Below are positions 31,066 to 41,200 of a DNA stretch of 64,000 bases, in pieces. Source of the stretch: Alphaproteobacteria bacterium. Lineage in GTDB: Bacteria; Pseudomonadota; Alphaproteobacteria; Rhodobacterales; Rhodobacteraceae. The translations under genes and the position numbers were made by a program. The notes under the pieces are model-generated. The model was not told the DNA's origin and ran no database searches. It saw only the letters and a program-made list of their open reading frames with translations. The DNA is taken from contig JAUILL010000003.1 in assembly GCA_030433335.1 (NCBI GenBank), forward strand, positions 62,001-126,000, in the 5' to 3' direction. Numbering within the stretch: position 1 is the stretch's first letter; each line of letters opens with the position of its first letter.

Positions 31066-31852
31066 TTTCTGCGCCCATGATCGCGATGGCCTGCTGGTAG
31101 ACCGTGGCGGCGTTCCATTCCTTGATCACCGCAAAGTTGGGCTGACCTTGCTGGAAACCAGCGCCGCGCCGCCAGCCCTTGGACGCGAGGAAATTCGCGG
31201 TCGAAGCCAGTGCGTCCGACTGGTTGTAGAAGTCCACGCGCCCGTTCCGGTCGATGTCCACGCCATAGCGCAGGGCGTTGCCGGGCAGGAACTGGGTATG
31301 GCCAAGCTCGCCGTGCTTGGCGCCTTTGGTCGCGGGGGTGATGGAGCCCATGTCCACCAGTTGCAGTGCGCCAATGGCGTGGGGGATGAAGAAATCGCTG
31401 CGGCGGCAGTCATAGGCCAACGTGGTGATCGCCGAGACGACAGGGGTGTCGCCCATAAACCCGCCGAATGCTGTCTCCATCCCGTGGATCGCGATGATTA
31501 CACCTGCGGGGACGCCATAAATCTCTTCGAGCGCGCTATAAAATTTCGCGTCGCGCGCCAGCCGCTTGCGGCCCTGCGCGATGATGGTGGCGCTGCCGCG
31601 CACCTGCATGAATTTGTCGAGGCTGTACTTGAAGCTTTTCTGATTTCGGTCCGCCGCGATGGTCGCGTTCGAATACTGGGCTGATGCCAGAGCCTGAAGT
31701 CCGCGTTGACCGACGCCCGCCCGCTGCGCCGTCTGCGCAAAGGATGCCTTCCACTGTTCGAAACCCGAAGAGGTGTTCCCGCAGGCCGCCGCTGCGGCAG
31801 AGCCCGCCAGTATTCCGACCGCGGCCACTGCCGCTGAGAATGAAAATCGCAT
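31055..31852 (-). CDS. Lytic murein transglycosylase (MltB/SLT_2 type)
   Basis: 265 residues. A signal peptide (cleavage near SAAAAACG) leads into an SLT_2 domain with catalytic Glu126 in AIHGMETAFG. Substrate-groove motifs include GHTQFLPGNALRYGVDIDRN and SALASTANFL-like YNQSDALASTANFLASKGW. Such enzymes cut peptidoglycan glycan strands, leaving 1,6-anhydro ends, and act in the periplasm. It is shorter than MltB of E. coli, which is normal for this subgroup. It overlaps the convergent DUF3445 gene by 11 bp. Confidence 0.86.
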   Translation of the reverse strand: MRFSFSAAVAAVGILAGSAAAAACGNTSSGFEQWKASFAQTAQRAGVGQRGLQALASAQYSNATIAADRNQKSFKYSLDKFMQVRGSATIIAQGRKRLARDAKFYSALEEIYGVPAGVIIAIHGMETAFGGFMGDTPVVSAITTLAYDCRRSDFFIPHAIGALQLVDMGSITPATKGAKHGELGHTQFLPGNALRYGVDIDRNGRVDFYNQSDALASTANFLASKGWRRGAGFQQGQPNFAVIKEWNAATVYQQAIAIMGAEIMR

Positions 31853-31940
31853 TGTAAAACCTGTGCCTAACCAATCCCTGACAGGGTAGACGCTTTCGCC
31901 CCAACCACCAAGTAAAGCGCAAGCCAGCAGGCATAGAAAA

Positions 31941-31964
31941 AGGGCGCCCGTTGCGGGGCGCCCT
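31941..31964 (-). terminator. Rho-independent terminator after glnA
   Basis: Stem AGGGCGCCC (31941-31949) with GGGCGCCCT (31956-31964), 6-nt loop. On the minus strand TTTTTCT follows. It ends the glnB-glnA transcript 23 bp past the glnA stop. Confidence 0.8.
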
Positions 31965-31987
31965 CGATGCCAAACCCAAGAGGGGAA

Positions 31988-33394
31988 TTAGCAGCTGTAG
32001 TACAGCTTGTATTCCATCGGGTGGGGAGTGTGCTCGTAGGCGTACACTTCTTCCATCTTGAGGTCGATGTAGCCTTCGATCTGGTCTTTGGTGAACACGT
32101 CACCGGCCAGCAGGAAGTCCATGTCGGCTGCCAGTTCGTCCAGAGCTTCGCGCAGCGAGCCACAAACGGTGGGGATGCCGGCCAGTTCTTCTGCGGGCAG
32201 GTCGTACAGGTTCTTGTCCGACGCTTCGCCAGGATGGATCTTGTTGTTGATGCCGTCCAGGCCAGCCATCAGCAGAGCTGCGAAGGCCAGGTAGGGGTTC
32301 GCCGCAGGATCGGGGAAGCGAGCTTCGACGCGCTTTGCCTTGGGCGATTCGGTCCACGGAATACGAACGCAGCCAGAGCGGTTGCGTGCCGAGTACGCGC
32401 GCAGAACGGGTGCTTCGAAACCGGGAACCAGACGCTTGTACGAGTTGGTTGCAGGGTTGGTGAAGGCGTTCAGAGCTTTCGCGTGCTTCAGGATACCACC
32501 GATGAAGTACAGCGCCTCGTCCGACAGATCAGCGTATTTGTCGCCAGCGAACAGGGGCTTGCCGTCTTTCCAGATCGACATGTTCACGTGCATACCCGAA
32601 CCGTTGTCGCCAGCCATGGGCTTGGGCATGAAGGTCGCGGTTTTGCCGTAGGCGTGCGCTACGTTGTGGATGATGTACTTGTACTTCTGGATGTTGTCTG
32701 CCTGCTCGGTCAGGGTTCCGAAGATCAGACCCAGTTCGTGCTGGCTGGTCGCAACTTCGTGGTGGTGCTTGTCCACCTTCATGCCGATCGCCTTCATGGT
32801 CGACAGCATTTCAGAACGGATGTCCTGAGCGTCGTCCACGGGGTTCACGGGGAAGTAGCCGCCTTTGTAGTCCGCACGGTGCGCCAGGTTGCCGGTCTCG
32901 AACTCACCATCGGTGTTCCAAGCTGCGGTCTCTGCGTCGATCGAGTAGGACACCTTGTTCGGTGCGATCGAGTAGCGAACGTCGTCGAACAGGAAGAATT
33001 CTGCTTCGGGGCCGAAGTAGGAAACGTCACCGATACCCGAGGACTTCAGGTAGGCTTCTGCTTTCTGTGCGGTACCGCGGGGGTCACGCTCGTAGGCTTC
33101 GCCGGTGTCGGGCTCAACGATCGAGCAGTGGATCGCGATGGTCTTCTCTGCGTAGAAGGGGTCGATGTAGACCGACTCGGTGTCGGGCATCAGTTTCATG
33201 TCCGATGCTTCGATCGACTTCCAGCCTGCGATCGACGAACCGTCGAACATGAAGCCTTCTTCCAGGAAATCCTCATCGACCAGATCCGCAACAACGGTCA
33301 CGTGCTGCAGCTTGCCGCGCGGGTCGGTGAAGCGGATGTCGACGTACTGGACGTCCTCATCTGCGATCAGCTTGAGAACTGCATCTTTGCTCAT
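31988..33394 (-). CDS. glnA: Glutamine synthetase type I
   Basis: 468 residues, the length of the dodecameric GSI-beta enzyme that makes glutamine from glutamate, ammonia and ATP. Active-site motifs include [15 protein letters not shown], the metal-site motif [16 protein letters not shown] and the ATP-binding [10 protein letters not shown]. Tyr397 in NLYDLPAEE is the adenylylation site, so it should be controlled by GlnE. It follows glnB by 49 bp in a glnBA operon, the usual arrangement in this group, so PII level and GS level change together. Confidence 0.97.
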   Translation of the reverse strand: MSKDAVLKLIADEDVQYVDIRFTDPRGKLQHVTVVADLVDEDFLEEGFMFDGSSIAGWKSIEASDMKLMPDTESVYIDPFYAEKTIAIHCSIVEPDTGEAYERDPRGTAQKAEAYLKSSGIGDVSYFGPEAEFFLFDDVRYSIAPNKVSYSIDAETAAWNTDGEFETGNLAHRADYKGGYFPVNPVDDAQDIRSEMLSTMKAIGMKVDKHHHEVATSQHELGLIFGTLTEQADNIQKYKYIIHNVAHAYGKTATFMPKPMAGDNGSGMHVNMSIWKDGKPLFAGDKYADLSDEALYFIGGILKHAKALNAFTNPATNSYKRLVPGFEAPVLRAYSARNRSGCVRIPWTESPKAKRVEARFPDPAANPYLAFAALLMAGLDGINNKIHPGEASDKNLYDLPAEELAGIPTVCGSLREALDELAADMDFLLAGDVFTKDQIEGYIDLKMEEVYAYEHTPHPMEYKLYYSC

Positions 33395-33443
33395 GTTCCC
33401 TGTTCCTCTCTAAGTAGTGGATAGTTTGACAAGACCGCTGAAA

Positions 33444-33818
<375 letters not shown>

Positions 33819-33879
33819 TCATTTCTGTTTCCGCTCCACAATCGGATAGATTATTCTAGCCAAGTGCGCTGCCGCCGAA

Positions 33880-33907
33880 TTTATAGGCGGGTATAAAAAA
33901 TGTGCAA
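33880..33907 (-). promoter_or_regulatory. Candidate promoter of glnBA
   Basis: On the minus strand TTGCAC (33907-33902) and TATAAA (33885-33880) are 16 bp apart, about 98 bp upstream of glnB. No sigma54 (TGGCAC-N5-TTGCA) match or clear NtrC palindrome was seen. Confidence 0.4.
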
Positions 33908-33950
33908 GCTGACTGTAATTTGTGCTGTTTGAAAACTCTTGGGTGAATTG

Positions 33951-35558
33951 ATGGGCGAAATTCTGACCTCTGCACAAATGCGCGCCAAAGAAAAAAAGGC
34001 GATTCAGGGCGGAGAGGTCAGTGGCCTTGAACTTATGGAGCGGGCAGGGGTCGGCGTGGTTGAGGCCACGTTTTCCGCAATTGACGGCTTGGATATCTGC
34101 AATCGGACCGCTGTTGTGCTCTGCGGACCCGGCAATAATGGAGGGGATGGCTTCGTGATTGCGCGTGTCCTTCGGGAACGGGGATGGCAGGTCGAGGTCT
34201 TTTTCTGGGGCTCTACCGAGCGATTGCCGCCGGACGCACGGACCATGCACGACCGATGGGAGGCGATCGGAGAGATTCGTCCGATGTCTCTTGCAGAGGT
34301 CCAAAAGGGTAGTCGTCCGACCCTGTTATTCGATGCGATGTTTGGAATCGGTATCAACCGCCCGATCCCCTTGGAGTGCTGCGGCGCCTATGAAGTGATT
34401 TGTACCCGGCCTTCGGCGCAGGGCGCCGAGAGCGCCTTTTATCGGATCGCCGTGGATTGCCCCTCTGGCTTTGACGTGGATTCGGGCGTGTTTCTTGTTG
34501 AAGAGGGTCTTCGGCAGGGGGCAGAGCCTCCGGTAGATTTATGCGTGACGTTCCATGCCCCAAAGGTTGGGCATTATTTGACCGAAGTCGGACGCACTGC
34601 GCCGGCGGTGGTCGATATTGGTTTGTCTCGGGATGTTTCAGAAGAAGAGACGCGGTTGGTCGAACCGACTTACAGGGAAGCGCGGGAATGGCTGCAAGAT
34701 CTTTGCGGTCTGGGGGCGGGCGGCCACAAGTATGACCGCGGCCATGTTCTGGTCCTCGGTGGAGGCATCGGAAAGGGCGGCGCTGCCCGGATGGCGGCGC
34801 GGTCGGCTCTGCGTGTCGGGGCGGGCCTTGTGACGCTGGCAGTCCCACCTGAGGCCTTGGCTGAGAGCGCGGCGCAGTTGAATGCAATCATGTTGCGAGA
34901 GGTTGCTGATGCCGCAGCATTGGCGAGCATCCTCGAAGATCGGCGGCTGAGTTCGATTTGTTTAGGGCCCGGGCTCGGGGTCGGCGAACAAACGCGCGAA
35001 TTGGTCCTGACGGTTCTACAATTGACATCAGCAGACGGGCGCCGCGTTGTGCTGGACGCAGACGCACTGAGCAGTTTCGCCGAAGCACCCGAAGCGCTGT
35101 TCGCCGCGTGCCATGATGGGGTGGTCATCACGCCGCACGAAGGGGAATTTTCGCGGCTCTTTCCTGACTTGGCCGAGAAATCGCGCCATCCTTCGGGTGC
35201 AGCGCCGGGTATGGGCAAGGTGGATGCCGTTCTGAAAGCAGCCGCGCGGCTTGGCGCGACGGTCCTGCTCAAAGGAGAGGCGACTGTGCTGGCCGATGCT
35301 CAGGGCCAGAGCCGCCTTCACGCGGCACTCTATGATCGGACGGCGCCTTGGCTCGGGACAGCCGGAGCCGGAGATGTGTTGGCCGGGCTGATTGCCGGCC
35401 TATCCGCATCGCGCATTGCCCAGGAGCACGCGCCGATTGACCTCGCGGCTGCGGCGGCTTGGCTCCACGCAGAGGCGGCGCGGACGTTTGGTCCAGGGCT
35501 GATCGCCGAAGACCTGCCAGAGCAACTGCCCGCAGTCTTCCGGAAAATCGGATTTTGA
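33951..35558 (+). CDS. nnr: Bifunctional NAD(P)HX epimerase/dehydratase
   Basis: 535 residues, a fusion of two repair enzymes. The N-terminal epimerase has LCGPGNNGGDGFVIARVL (about residues 56-73). The C-terminal ADP-dependent dehydratase has KYDRGHVLVLGG, LGPGLGVG, VVITPHEGEFSRLFPD and the ATP-binding GTAGAGDVLAGLIAGL. Together they convert damaged, hydrated NAD(P)H back to usable cofactor. It is divergent from glnBA across 168 bp. The ribosome site is weak, and a TTG 12 nt upstream is a possible alternative start. Confidence 0.93.
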   Translation: MGEILTSAQMRAKEKKAIQGGEVSGLELMERAGVGVVEATFSAIDGLDICNRTAVVLCGPGNNGGDGFVIARVLRERGWQVEVFFWGSTERLPPDARTMHDRWEAIGEIRPMSLAEVQKGSRPTLLFDAMFGIGINRPIPLECCGAYEVICTRPSAQGAESAFYRIAVDCPSGFDVDSGVFLVEEGLRQGAEPPVDLCVTFHAPKVGHYLTEVGRTAPAVVDIGLSRDVSEEETRLVEPTYREAREWLQDLCGLGAGGHKYDRGHVLVLGGGIGKGGAARMAARSALRVGAGLVTLAVPPEALAESAAQLNAIMLREVADAAALASILEDRRLSSICLGPGLGVGEQTRELVLTVLQLTSADGRRVVLDADALSSFAEAPEALFAACHDGVVITPHEGEFSRLFPDLAEKSRHPSGAAPGMGKVDAVLKAAARLGATVLLKGEATVLADAQGQSRLHAALYDRTAPWLGTAGAGDVLAGLIAGLSASRIAQEHAPIDLAAAAAWLHAEAARTFGPGLIAEDLPEQLPAVFRKIGF

Positions 35559-35577
35559 TCGTAGAGGGTTACCCGCT

Positions 35578-36042
35578 TCAGAGGACGGGGCAGAACAGCT
35601 CTAATCCGTCCGCATATATAATGTGGTCGGTGTCAAAACGCAGGCGATAGAGAACGCGCTTTGCTTTGGGGAGTGTTTTCAGGAACTCGCCGTCTTCGAG
35701 GCGGCCGACGCGCATCAAAGCCTGCTTCTGTCCGGTCAGCGCTTGGGCGCGCCAGTCACGAATCAGGATTTTCTGGTTTGCGGGCAAGTCGGTATCGTGT
35801 TCGGGACGATCATGGCCAAGGCTTCCAGCGCGGATACGGACGACTTCACACTCGGTTTCGAAACGGTCGATTCGGCGCAAAACGGACATACCGGCGTCGC
35901 GGGTGATGATCCGCGCACCTTCTTTTAAAGCCTCTACCGCAACGGCACCCATCGCAGTGAGAACTTGTGTGCCAGAGGTCATGCCCCATGTAACACTGTT
36001 CATATCGCTCGCGATCAGTGTTTCTTTTGTCGTCTGAAACAT
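35578..36042 (-). CDS. Hint-domain-like protein lacking the catalytic residues
   Basis: 154 residues. It resembles the Hint (Hedgehog/intein) domains of Rhodobacterales: GTQVLTAMGAVAVEALKEG, GARIITRDAGMSVLRRI, DLPANQKILIRDW and FDTDHIIYADGLEL. The usual first Cys (CFTxGT) is replaced by Gly (GMTSGT) and the PNH histidine by Gln (ANQK), so self-splicing chemistry is unlikely. The start at 36042 is chosen because GAGGTGG lies just upstream; the frame continues to 36153. It has no signal peptide and no passenger domain. It is convergent with the NAD(P)HX repair gene and beside tRNA-Leu. Role unknown. Confidence 0.65.
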   Translation of the reverse strand: MFQTTKETLIASDMNSVTWGMTSGTQVLTAMGAVAVEALKEGARIITRDAGMSVLRRIDRFETECEVVRIRAGSLGHDRPEHDTDLPANQKILIRDWRAQALTGQKQALMRVGRLEDGEFLKTLPKAKRVLYRLRFDTDHIIYADGLELFCPVL

Positions 36043-36188
36043 GTCCACCTCGTACCCATCCACGGACCCACACTCCGCGATGAGAGTAAAGAAACCGTCG
36101 AAAGGGGGCGAAAATAAGGCGCGTGCAAAAAAATTCATTTTGCCTCTCGCCACTGGCGAAACCCTTTGCTAGAGAGCAGTCCTCGGAT

Positions 36189-36273
36189 GCGGGTGTGGCG
36201 AAATTGGTAGACGCACCAGATTTAGGTTCTGGCGCCGCGAGGCGTGGGGGTTCAAGTCCCTCCACCCGCACCA
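36189..36273 (+). tRNA. tRNA-Leu (anticodon UAG)
   Basis: An 85-nt cloverleaf with acceptor GCGGGTG/CACCCGC, anticodon stem CCAGA/TCTGG around a loop with TAG, a long class II variable arm and T arm with GTTCAAGTC. CCA is encoded. It reads CUA and CUG leucine codons. Confidence 0.95.
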
Positions 36274-36400
36274 CTGATAAATCTTCCCTAAAATCAATTG
36301 GTTCGTGCGCGCTCTTGATGGGCGCAGGTTTTATTTGACCGATCCTGTCATCTCTCCGTTACACTGGTCTTGCGGCAGTCACCCATAAGGAGCGCGCTGG

Positions 36401-37735
36401 ATGGAGGAGTTGGAGACCAAATATGTCACGCCGTTGACCGAGGCTGTGACAGGGCTCTTGGACTACTTGTGGACCTTTGGGATGCAGCTGTTCACGCCAG
36501 TGCAGTTCATCGCGATTGCGGTGGCGCTGTTGGCCGCGCTGATCCTGCATCGACTGGTCCGGCGCATCATCAAGACTGTTGCTGAAACGACCGAAGGCCG
36601 TCTGACCCGCCGCGCGCTGGCGACGGCAGGGGCGATCAGTTTGCCGATTGGCTGGGTGATCGGGCTTTGGATCGCGATGGGGGCGCTTGGGTTTTTCGGG
36701 CAGCCGACGGCGATGGTCCGGCTGTTTGCCAGCCTGATCAATGCGTGGATCATCATCCGCATTCTGACCACGCTGCTGCCGACAAACTCCTTTGCCAATC
36801 TGGTCAGCTGGACGATCTGGGCTGTGGCGGCGCTGAATGCGGTCGGGCTTTTGGACCCGACGATCCTGTGGCTCGATTCGATCAAGTTCTCGTCCAATCA
36901 GCTGAAGATTTCCCTGTGGACTGCGATCCAAGGGCTGATCATCAGTTCGATACTTCTGTGGATCGCCTATCACTCGTCGGGTTTCATCGGGCGCAGGCTC
37001 GAGGCGGCGACGTCGCTGTCTCCGACGGCTCAGGTGCTCCTGTCCAAGGTGCTCGGGATCATTCTGATGGTGGTCGCGGTGCTGGTGGGGATGCAGGTGG
37101 TCGGGATCGACCTGACGGCCTTTGCGGTGTTCTCGGGTGCATTGGGCTTGGGTGTTGGTCTGGGGATGCAGCGGACAGTGGCGAACTTTGTTGCCGGATT
37201 TACCATGCTCGCGGATCGGTCGATCAAACCCGGCGACGTGATCGAAATCCAGACGGGCGACGGGCCGACCTATGGCGTGGTCAAGGCGTTGGCGGGTCGG
37301 TATGTGTCTGTGCGGACGCGGTCGGGGACAGAAACCCTGATCCCCAATGAAATCCTCATCTCTAATCCGGTGACGAACTGGTCCTTCTCGGATAAGCGAG
37401 TGCGGCGGTCGGTACCGATCGGGGTGGCCTATTCCACCGATCTGGAAAAAGCGATGGCGCTGGCGATCGAAGGCGCGTTGGCCTGTCCGCGCGTTTTGCG
37501 GACCCCGACGCCCGCCTGCCTGATTAAGGGATTTGGAGACTCTAGCGTGGATCTGGAATTGCGGTTCTGGATGTCCGACCCCGAGGGCGGGGTGGCTAAC
37601 GTCACCAGCGAGGTCTACCTGCAAATCTGGAAGCGGTTCCGCAGCAATGACATCGAAATCCCGTTCCCGCAGCGGGAGATTACGATCAAGAATGCGCCCG
37701 CTTCGGACGTACCAACGGCTCAAACCCCGGAATAA
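36401..37735 (+). CDS. Mechanosensitive ion channel, MscS family
   Basis: 444 residues. Several membrane helices (from about residue 37) precede the MscS pore region: [27 protein letters not shown] (glycine/alanine-rich TM3, about residues 244-270). The cytoplasmic beta domain follows, with SIKPGDVIE and [23 protein letters not shown]. Such channels open on hypo-osmotic shock and release solutes. The extra N-terminal helices put it in the larger YbdG/YnaI-like class. It stands alone, 127 bp after tRNA-Leu and 127 bp before tig. Confidence 0.9.
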   Translation: MEELETKYVTPLTEAVTGLLDYLWTFGMQLFTPVQFIAIAVALLAALILHRLVRRIIKTVAETTEGRLTRRALATAGAISLPIGWVIGLWIAMGALGFFGQPTAMVRLFASLINAWIIIRILTTLLPTNSFANLVSWTIWAVAALNAVGLLDPTILWLDSIKFSSNQLKISLWTAIQGLIISSILLWIAYHSSGFIGRRLEAATSLSPTAQVLLSKVLGIILMVVAVLVGMQVVGIDLTAFAVFSGALGLGVGLGMQRTVANFVAGFTMLADRSIKPGDVIEIQTGDGPTYGVVKALAGRYVSVRTRSGTETLIPNEILISNPVTNWSFSDKRVRRSVPIGVAYSTDLEKAMALAIEGALACPRVLRTPTPACLIKGFGDSSVDLELRFWMSDPEGGVANVTSEVYLQIWKRFRSNDIEIPFPQREITIKNAPASDVPTAQTPE

Positions 37736-37862
37736 CGGCCCAATCCGCCGGACTCGGATGGTTCGGCTGACAAATACGCCTTGCGCGTATCGCTTGTCCG
37801 CCTTAGAACGCGCCAAACCGATCCGGCGGGCGTGGCCCGCCCTAATTTCTATGGGGAAACGT

Positions 37863-39200
37863 ATGCAGGTCACCGAGACGCTGAACGAAGGTCTGAAGCG
37901 CGGTTATGCGATCACCGTCACCGCAGCCGAGCTGGAAGCCAAGGTCAACGAAAAGCTGATCGAAGCGCAGCCTGAGATCGAAATGAAGGGCTTCCGTAAG
38001 GGTAAAGTCCCGATGGCTCTGCTGAAAAAGCAGTTCGGCCAGCGCGTACTGGGCGAAGCGATGCAGGAAGCCATCGACGGCGCCATGAACGAGCACTTCG
38101 AAAAGTCGGGCGACCGTCCTGCGGCACAGCCTGCGGTCAAAATGACCAACGACGACTGGAAAGAAGGCGACGACGTAGCAGTCGAAATGACCTACGAAAA
38201 GCTGCCCGAGATCCCCGAAGTCGACCTGTCGGGCGTCAAGCTCGAGAAGCTGGTTGTTAAGGCGGACGACGCACAGGTTCAGGAAACTCTGGAAAGCCTG
38301 GCAAAGAACGCACAGGACTTTGACGCGCGCGAAGAAGGCGCAGCGGCAGAAGACGGCGACCAGATCGTATTCGACTTCCTGGGTAAAGTTGACGGCGAAG
38401 CCTTTGAAGGCGGCGCAGCAGAAGACTACCCGCTGGTTCTGGGTTCGAACAGCTTCATCCCCGGCTTCGAAGAGCAGCTGGTTGGCGTGAAAGCTGGCGA
38501 AGAAAAAGACGTCACCGTAACCTTCCCCGAAGAGTACGGCGCGGCCCACCTGGCAGGCAAAGAAGCTGTCTTCGAGTGCAAGATCAAAGAAGTGAAAGCA
38601 CCCAAAGCGGCTGAAATCGACGACGAGCTGGCCAAGAAATACGGCGCAGAAGATCTGGAAGCCCTGAAGGGTCAGATCCGCGAGCGTCTGGAAGCTGACT
38701 ACGCGAACACCGCACGTCAGGTGACCAAGCGCAAGCTGCTCGACGCTCTGGACGGTCTGGTCTCGTTCGACCTGCCCCCGAGCCTCGTTGAAGCCGAAGC
38801 CGGCCAGATCGCGCACCAGCTGTGGCACGAAGAGAACCCCGAGGTTCACGACCACAACCACGACAAGATCGAGCCCACCGAAGAGCACAACAAGCTGGCC
38901 GAGCGCCGCGTGCGTCTGGGCCTCTTGCTGGCCGAAATCGGCAACAAAGCCGAAGTCGAAGTGACCGATCAGGAAATGACCCAAGCGGTTATGGCGCAGG
39001 CGCGTCAGTACCCCGGTCAGGAGCGTCAGTTCTTCGAATTCATCCAGCAGAACCCGCAGATGCAGCGGCAGCTGCGCGCGCCGATCTTCGAAGACAAGGT
39101 TGTTGACCACATCGTGGCTCAGGCTGAAGTCACCGAGAAAGAGATCAGCAAGGACGAGCTGAAAGAAGCTGTCGATGCTCTGGAAGAAGAAATCGCATAA
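37863..39200 (+). CDS. tig: Trigger factor, ribosome-associated chaperone
   Basis: 445 residues. The ribosome-docking signature [17 protein letters not shown] is at about residues 42-58. The FKBP-type PPIase domain follows ([20 protein letters not shown] at about 160-180), then the helical C-terminal arms. It binds nascent chains at the exit tunnel. The open frame begins 110 codons earlier, but GGGGA 6 nt before 37863 and the conserved start [15 protein letters not shown] decide the start. Codon use looks like that of a highly expressed gene. Confidence 0.95.
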   Translation: MQVTETLNEGLKRGYAITVTAAELEAKVNEKLIEAQPEIEMKGFRKGKVPMALLKKQFGQRVLGEAMQEAIDGAMNEHFEKSGDRPAAQPAVKMTNDDWKEGDDVAVEMTYEKLPEIPEVDLSGVKLEKLVVKADDAQVQETLESLAKNAQDFDAREEGAAAEDGDQIVFDFLGKVDGEAFEGGAAEDYPLVLGSNSFIPGFEEQLVGVKAGEEKDVTVTFPEEYGAAHLAGKEAVFECKIKEVKAPKAAEIDDELAKKYGAEDLEALKGQIRERLEADYANTARQVTKRKLLDALDGLVSFDLPPSLVEAEAGQIAHQLWHEENPEVHDHNHDKIEPTEEHNKLAERRVRLGLLLAEIGNKAEVEVTDQEMTQAVMAQARQYPGQERQFFEFIQQNPQMQRQLRAPIFEDKVVDHIVAQAEVTEKEISKDELKEAVDALEEEIA

Positions 39201-39226
39201 TCTGTGGTTCCTTTGACAGGATTTCG

Positions 39227-39258
39227 GGCCGTCCCATTTTGGGGCGGCCTTTTCTTTT
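39227..39258 (+). terminator. Rho-independent terminator after tig
   Basis: Stem GGCCGTCCC (39227-39235) with GGGGCGGCC (39241-39249), one G-T pair, loop ATTTT, followed by TTTTCTTTT. Confidence 0.82.
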
Positions 39259-39294
39259 GGGCCATCGGTGCGTGTTTGGCCGGTGGTTTGATTT

Positions 39295-39318
39295 GAGTAT
39301 TTTACAAAGCAGAAAGAG
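39295..39318 (+). repeat. Short relative of the dispersed repeat, copy E
   Basis: It reads GAGTATTTTACAAAGCAG then AAAGAG. Its purine-rich end lies 6 nt before the GNAT gene start and, with the following GGCGGGG, supplies the ribosome site. Confidence 0.6.
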
Positions 39319-39324
39319 GCGGGG

Positions 39325-39873
39325 ATGGCGCAGTTTGATGTGCGTGCGGCGTCAATTGAGGACGCCGAGCGGATTGCTGAAATTCATGTGGCATGCTGGC
39401 ACGAGACCTATCGGGGTTTGCTGCCGGATCGTTTGCTGGATCAGATGACTGTCGCGGACCGTGCGGAGATGTGGCGCGGTGTTTTTGCGGCCTTTGAGGC
39501 TGGAGCTTTTGGTCAGTGCGCTGTGTTGGAGTTAGATGGAGAGGCCGTTGGGTTTGCCGGATATTGCGGGCAGCGGGACGAGGCTTTGAAGCCGAAGGGT
39601 TTTGGCGGAGAGATTTCCGCCATTTATGTGCGGCGTGCATGCCAAGGGCAGGGTGCAGGGCGGCTCTTGATGCGGTGGTGTGCCGAGGCGTTGTTGTCTG
39701 CAGATGCTCAGAGCGCTGCATTGTGGGCGCTGCGGGAGAATGCGCCGGCGCGGGCGTTTTATGAGCGTTTAGGCGGGGAGCTGTGCGGCGAGAAGCAGGA
39801 AGTTCGCGACGGCGCGGTTCTGCATTCTGTGGCTTATGGCTGGCCCGATCTGCGCGTGTTGGCAGGGGCCTGA
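39325..39873 (+). CDS. GNAT-family N-acetyltransferase
   Basis: 182 residues. The GNAT core is visible: motif A is ISAIYVRRACQGQGAGRLLM, with the acetyl-CoA-binding QGQGAG, and the later ALWALRENAPARAFYERLGG is motif B. It transfers an acetyl group to an unknown amine. The N-terminal IAEIHVACWHETYRGLLP is common in this subgroup. It follows tig after a terminator and is convergent with the ribosomal operon. Confidence 0.88.
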   Translation: MAQFDVRAASIEDAERIAEIHVACWHETYRGLLPDRLLDQMTVADRAEMWRGVFAAFEAGAFGQCAVLELDGEAVGFAGYCGQRDEALKPKGFGGEISAIYVRRACQGQGAGRLLMRWCAEALLSADAQSAALWALRENAPARAFYERLGGELCGEKQEVRDGAVLHSVAYGWPDLRVLAGA

Positions 39874-39881
39874 AACAAAAA

Positions 39882-39908
39882 ACGCCGCGCAGGTGGGCTG
39901 CGCGGCGT
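39882..39908 (-). terminator. Rho-independent terminator after rplI
   Basis: A perfect 11-bp stem ACGCCGCGCAG (39882-39892) with CTGCGCGGCGT (39898-39908), loop GTGGG. On the minus strand TTTTTTG follows. It ends rpsF-rpsR-rplI. Confidence 0.85.
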
Positions 39909-39938
39909 CGCTTCGGGATTTGGAATAGGCGCGAGGCC

Positions 39939-40529
39939 TTATTCCGAAGCTGTCTCGTCTTCGTCGTCCGACGCTGCCGAGCCGAGGTCGTCGAACAGCT
40001 GCGAAACTTCGAATTCCGCTGCTGCTTCTTCTTCGGCTGCCAGTTCCTGGATCGACTTGCCCGATGCCTGCAGTTCAGCTTCTTCGGTCGAACGCGCGAC
40101 GTTCAACTGAATGGTTGCTTCGACTTCGGGGTGCAGTACGACGTGTACGTCGTGCAGACCAAGGTACTTGATCGGTGCCGACAATACGACCTGCTTGCGA
40201 TCAACGGTGAAACCAGCTTCGGTGGCTGCGTCTGCGGCGTCACGGGTGGTGACAGAACCGTACAGAGCACCCGCGTCCGACGCGGCACGAATCACGACGA
40301 ACTGCTGACCGTTCAGCTTTTCTGCCAGTGCTTCGGCTTCTTTTTTGGTTTCGAGGTTGTTTGCTTCCAGCTGGGCTTTTTTCGCGGCGAATGCGTCGAT
40401 GTTCGCTTTCGATGCGGTCATAGCTTTCTGCTGGGGCAGCAGGAAGTTGCGTGCGTAGCCGGGCTTTACGTCTACGACGTCGCCCATCTGGCCGAGCTTT
40501 GCAACGCGCTCAAGAAGGATAACTTGCAT
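39939..40529 (-). CDS. rplI: 50S ribosomal protein bL9
   Basis: 196 residues. The N-terminal rRNA-binding domain reads [19 protein letters not shown] and [14 protein letters not shown], followed by the long connecting helix and C-terminal domain ([13 protein letters not shown]). The last 45 residues or so are a Glu/Asp-rich tail not found in E. coli L9 (about 150 residues); alphaproteobacterial L9 proteins are often extended. It is the third gene of rpsF-rpsR-rplI, 12 bp after rpsR. Confidence 0.95.
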   Translation of the reverse strand: MQVILLERVAKLGQMGDVVDVKPGYARNFLLPQQKAMTASKANIDAFAAKKAQLEANNLETKKEAEALAEKLNGQQFVVIRAASDAGALYGSVTTRDAADAATEAGFTVDRKQVVLSAPIKYLGLHDVHVVLHPEVEATIQLNVARSTEEAELQASGKSIQELAAEEEAAAEFEVSQLFDDLGSAASDDEDETASE

Positions 40530-40541
40530 TGTAGTCTCTCC

Positions 40542-40769
40542 TTATTTCACAGCGTAGGGCAGCAGAGCGAGGAAGCGGGCGCGCTTGATAGCACGAGCCA
40601 GTTCACGCTGCTTCTTTGCCGATACGGCGGTGATGCGCGAAGGAACGATTTTGCCACGCTCAGAGATGTAGCGCTGCAGAAGACGGGTGTCTTTGTAATC
40701 GATCTTGGGTGCGTTGTCGCCCGAGAAGGGGCATACTTTGCGACGGCGGAAAAACGGTTTGGTAGCCAT
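40542..40769 (-). CDS. rpsR: 30S ribosomal protein bS18
   Basis: 75 residues, normal length. It carries the S18 core [20 protein letters not shown] and [21 protein letters not shown]18 pairs with S6 on the platform of the small subunit. It sits between rpsF and rplI with 25-bp and 12-bp gaps. Confidence 0.96.
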   Translation of the reverse strand: MATKPFFRRRKVCPFSGDNAPKIDYKDTRLLQRYISERGKIVPSRITAVSAKKQRELARAIKRARFLALLPYAVK

Positions 40770-40794
40770 GGTTTAGATCCCTTTCCTAATCCGC

Positions 40795-41166
40795 TTAGCG
40801 ACGCTCGCGGCGTTCACCGCGTTCACCGCGTTCACCGCGCTCTTCGCGCTTCTGCATCTGGATCGACGGACCTTCGTCGTGCTCGTCAACTTTGATGGTC
40901 ATGACGCGCATAACGTCGTCATGCAGGCGCATCAGGCGTTCCATTTCCTGAACCGCTGCCGAGGGGGCGTTGGTGCGCAGGAAAGCGTAGTGGCCTTTGC
41001 GGTTCTTGTTGATCTTGTACGCCATGGTTTTGACGCCCCAGTATTCACTGGTTACGATGGCACCACCATTGTCGGACAGAACGGTCGAGAAGTGTTCGAT
41101 CAGGCCTTCGGCCTGTGCGCCGGACAAGTCCTGACGCGCGATAAAGACATGCTCATAGAGAGCCAT
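40795..41166 (-). CDS. rpsF: 30S ribosomal protein bS6
   Basis: 123 residues. It begins MALYEHVFIARQDLSGAQAEG and has the S6 core YWGVKTMAYKINKNRKGHYA. The C-terminus is a short charged repeat (RGERGERGERRERR) coded partly by a 9-bp tandem repeat. It is the first gene of the operon and the likely site of autoregulation by S6:S18 on the leader. GGAG lies 8 nt before the ATG. Confidence 0.96.
   Translation of the reverse strand: MALYEHVFIARQDLSGAQAEGLIEHFSTVLSDNGGAIVTSEYWGVKTMAYKINKNRKGHYAFLRTNAPSAAVQEMERLMRLHDDVMRVMTIKVDEHDEGPSIQMQKREERGERGERGERRERR
40812..40838 (-). repeat. Three tandem copies of a 9-bp unit in the end of rpsF
   Basis: GTTCACCGC occurs three times in a row (40812, 40821, 40830 on the plus strand). 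Each unit encodes Gly-Glu-Arg in the S6 tail, so copy-number change would stay in frame. Confidence 0.85.
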
Positions 41167-41200
41167 GTGTTATCTCCAGTCATTTTCAGCGAGCTTCATA

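Noticed and set aside
36189-36273. tRNA-Leu as an integration site for a genomic island
   Set aside because: No integrase, no direct repeat of the tRNA end nearby, and the flanking genes are ordinary chromosomal ones.
37533-37862. A 110-residue N-terminal extension of trigger factor
   Set aside because: It overlaps the mscS end and the gap in another frame, while the conserved start with a ribosome site is at 37863.
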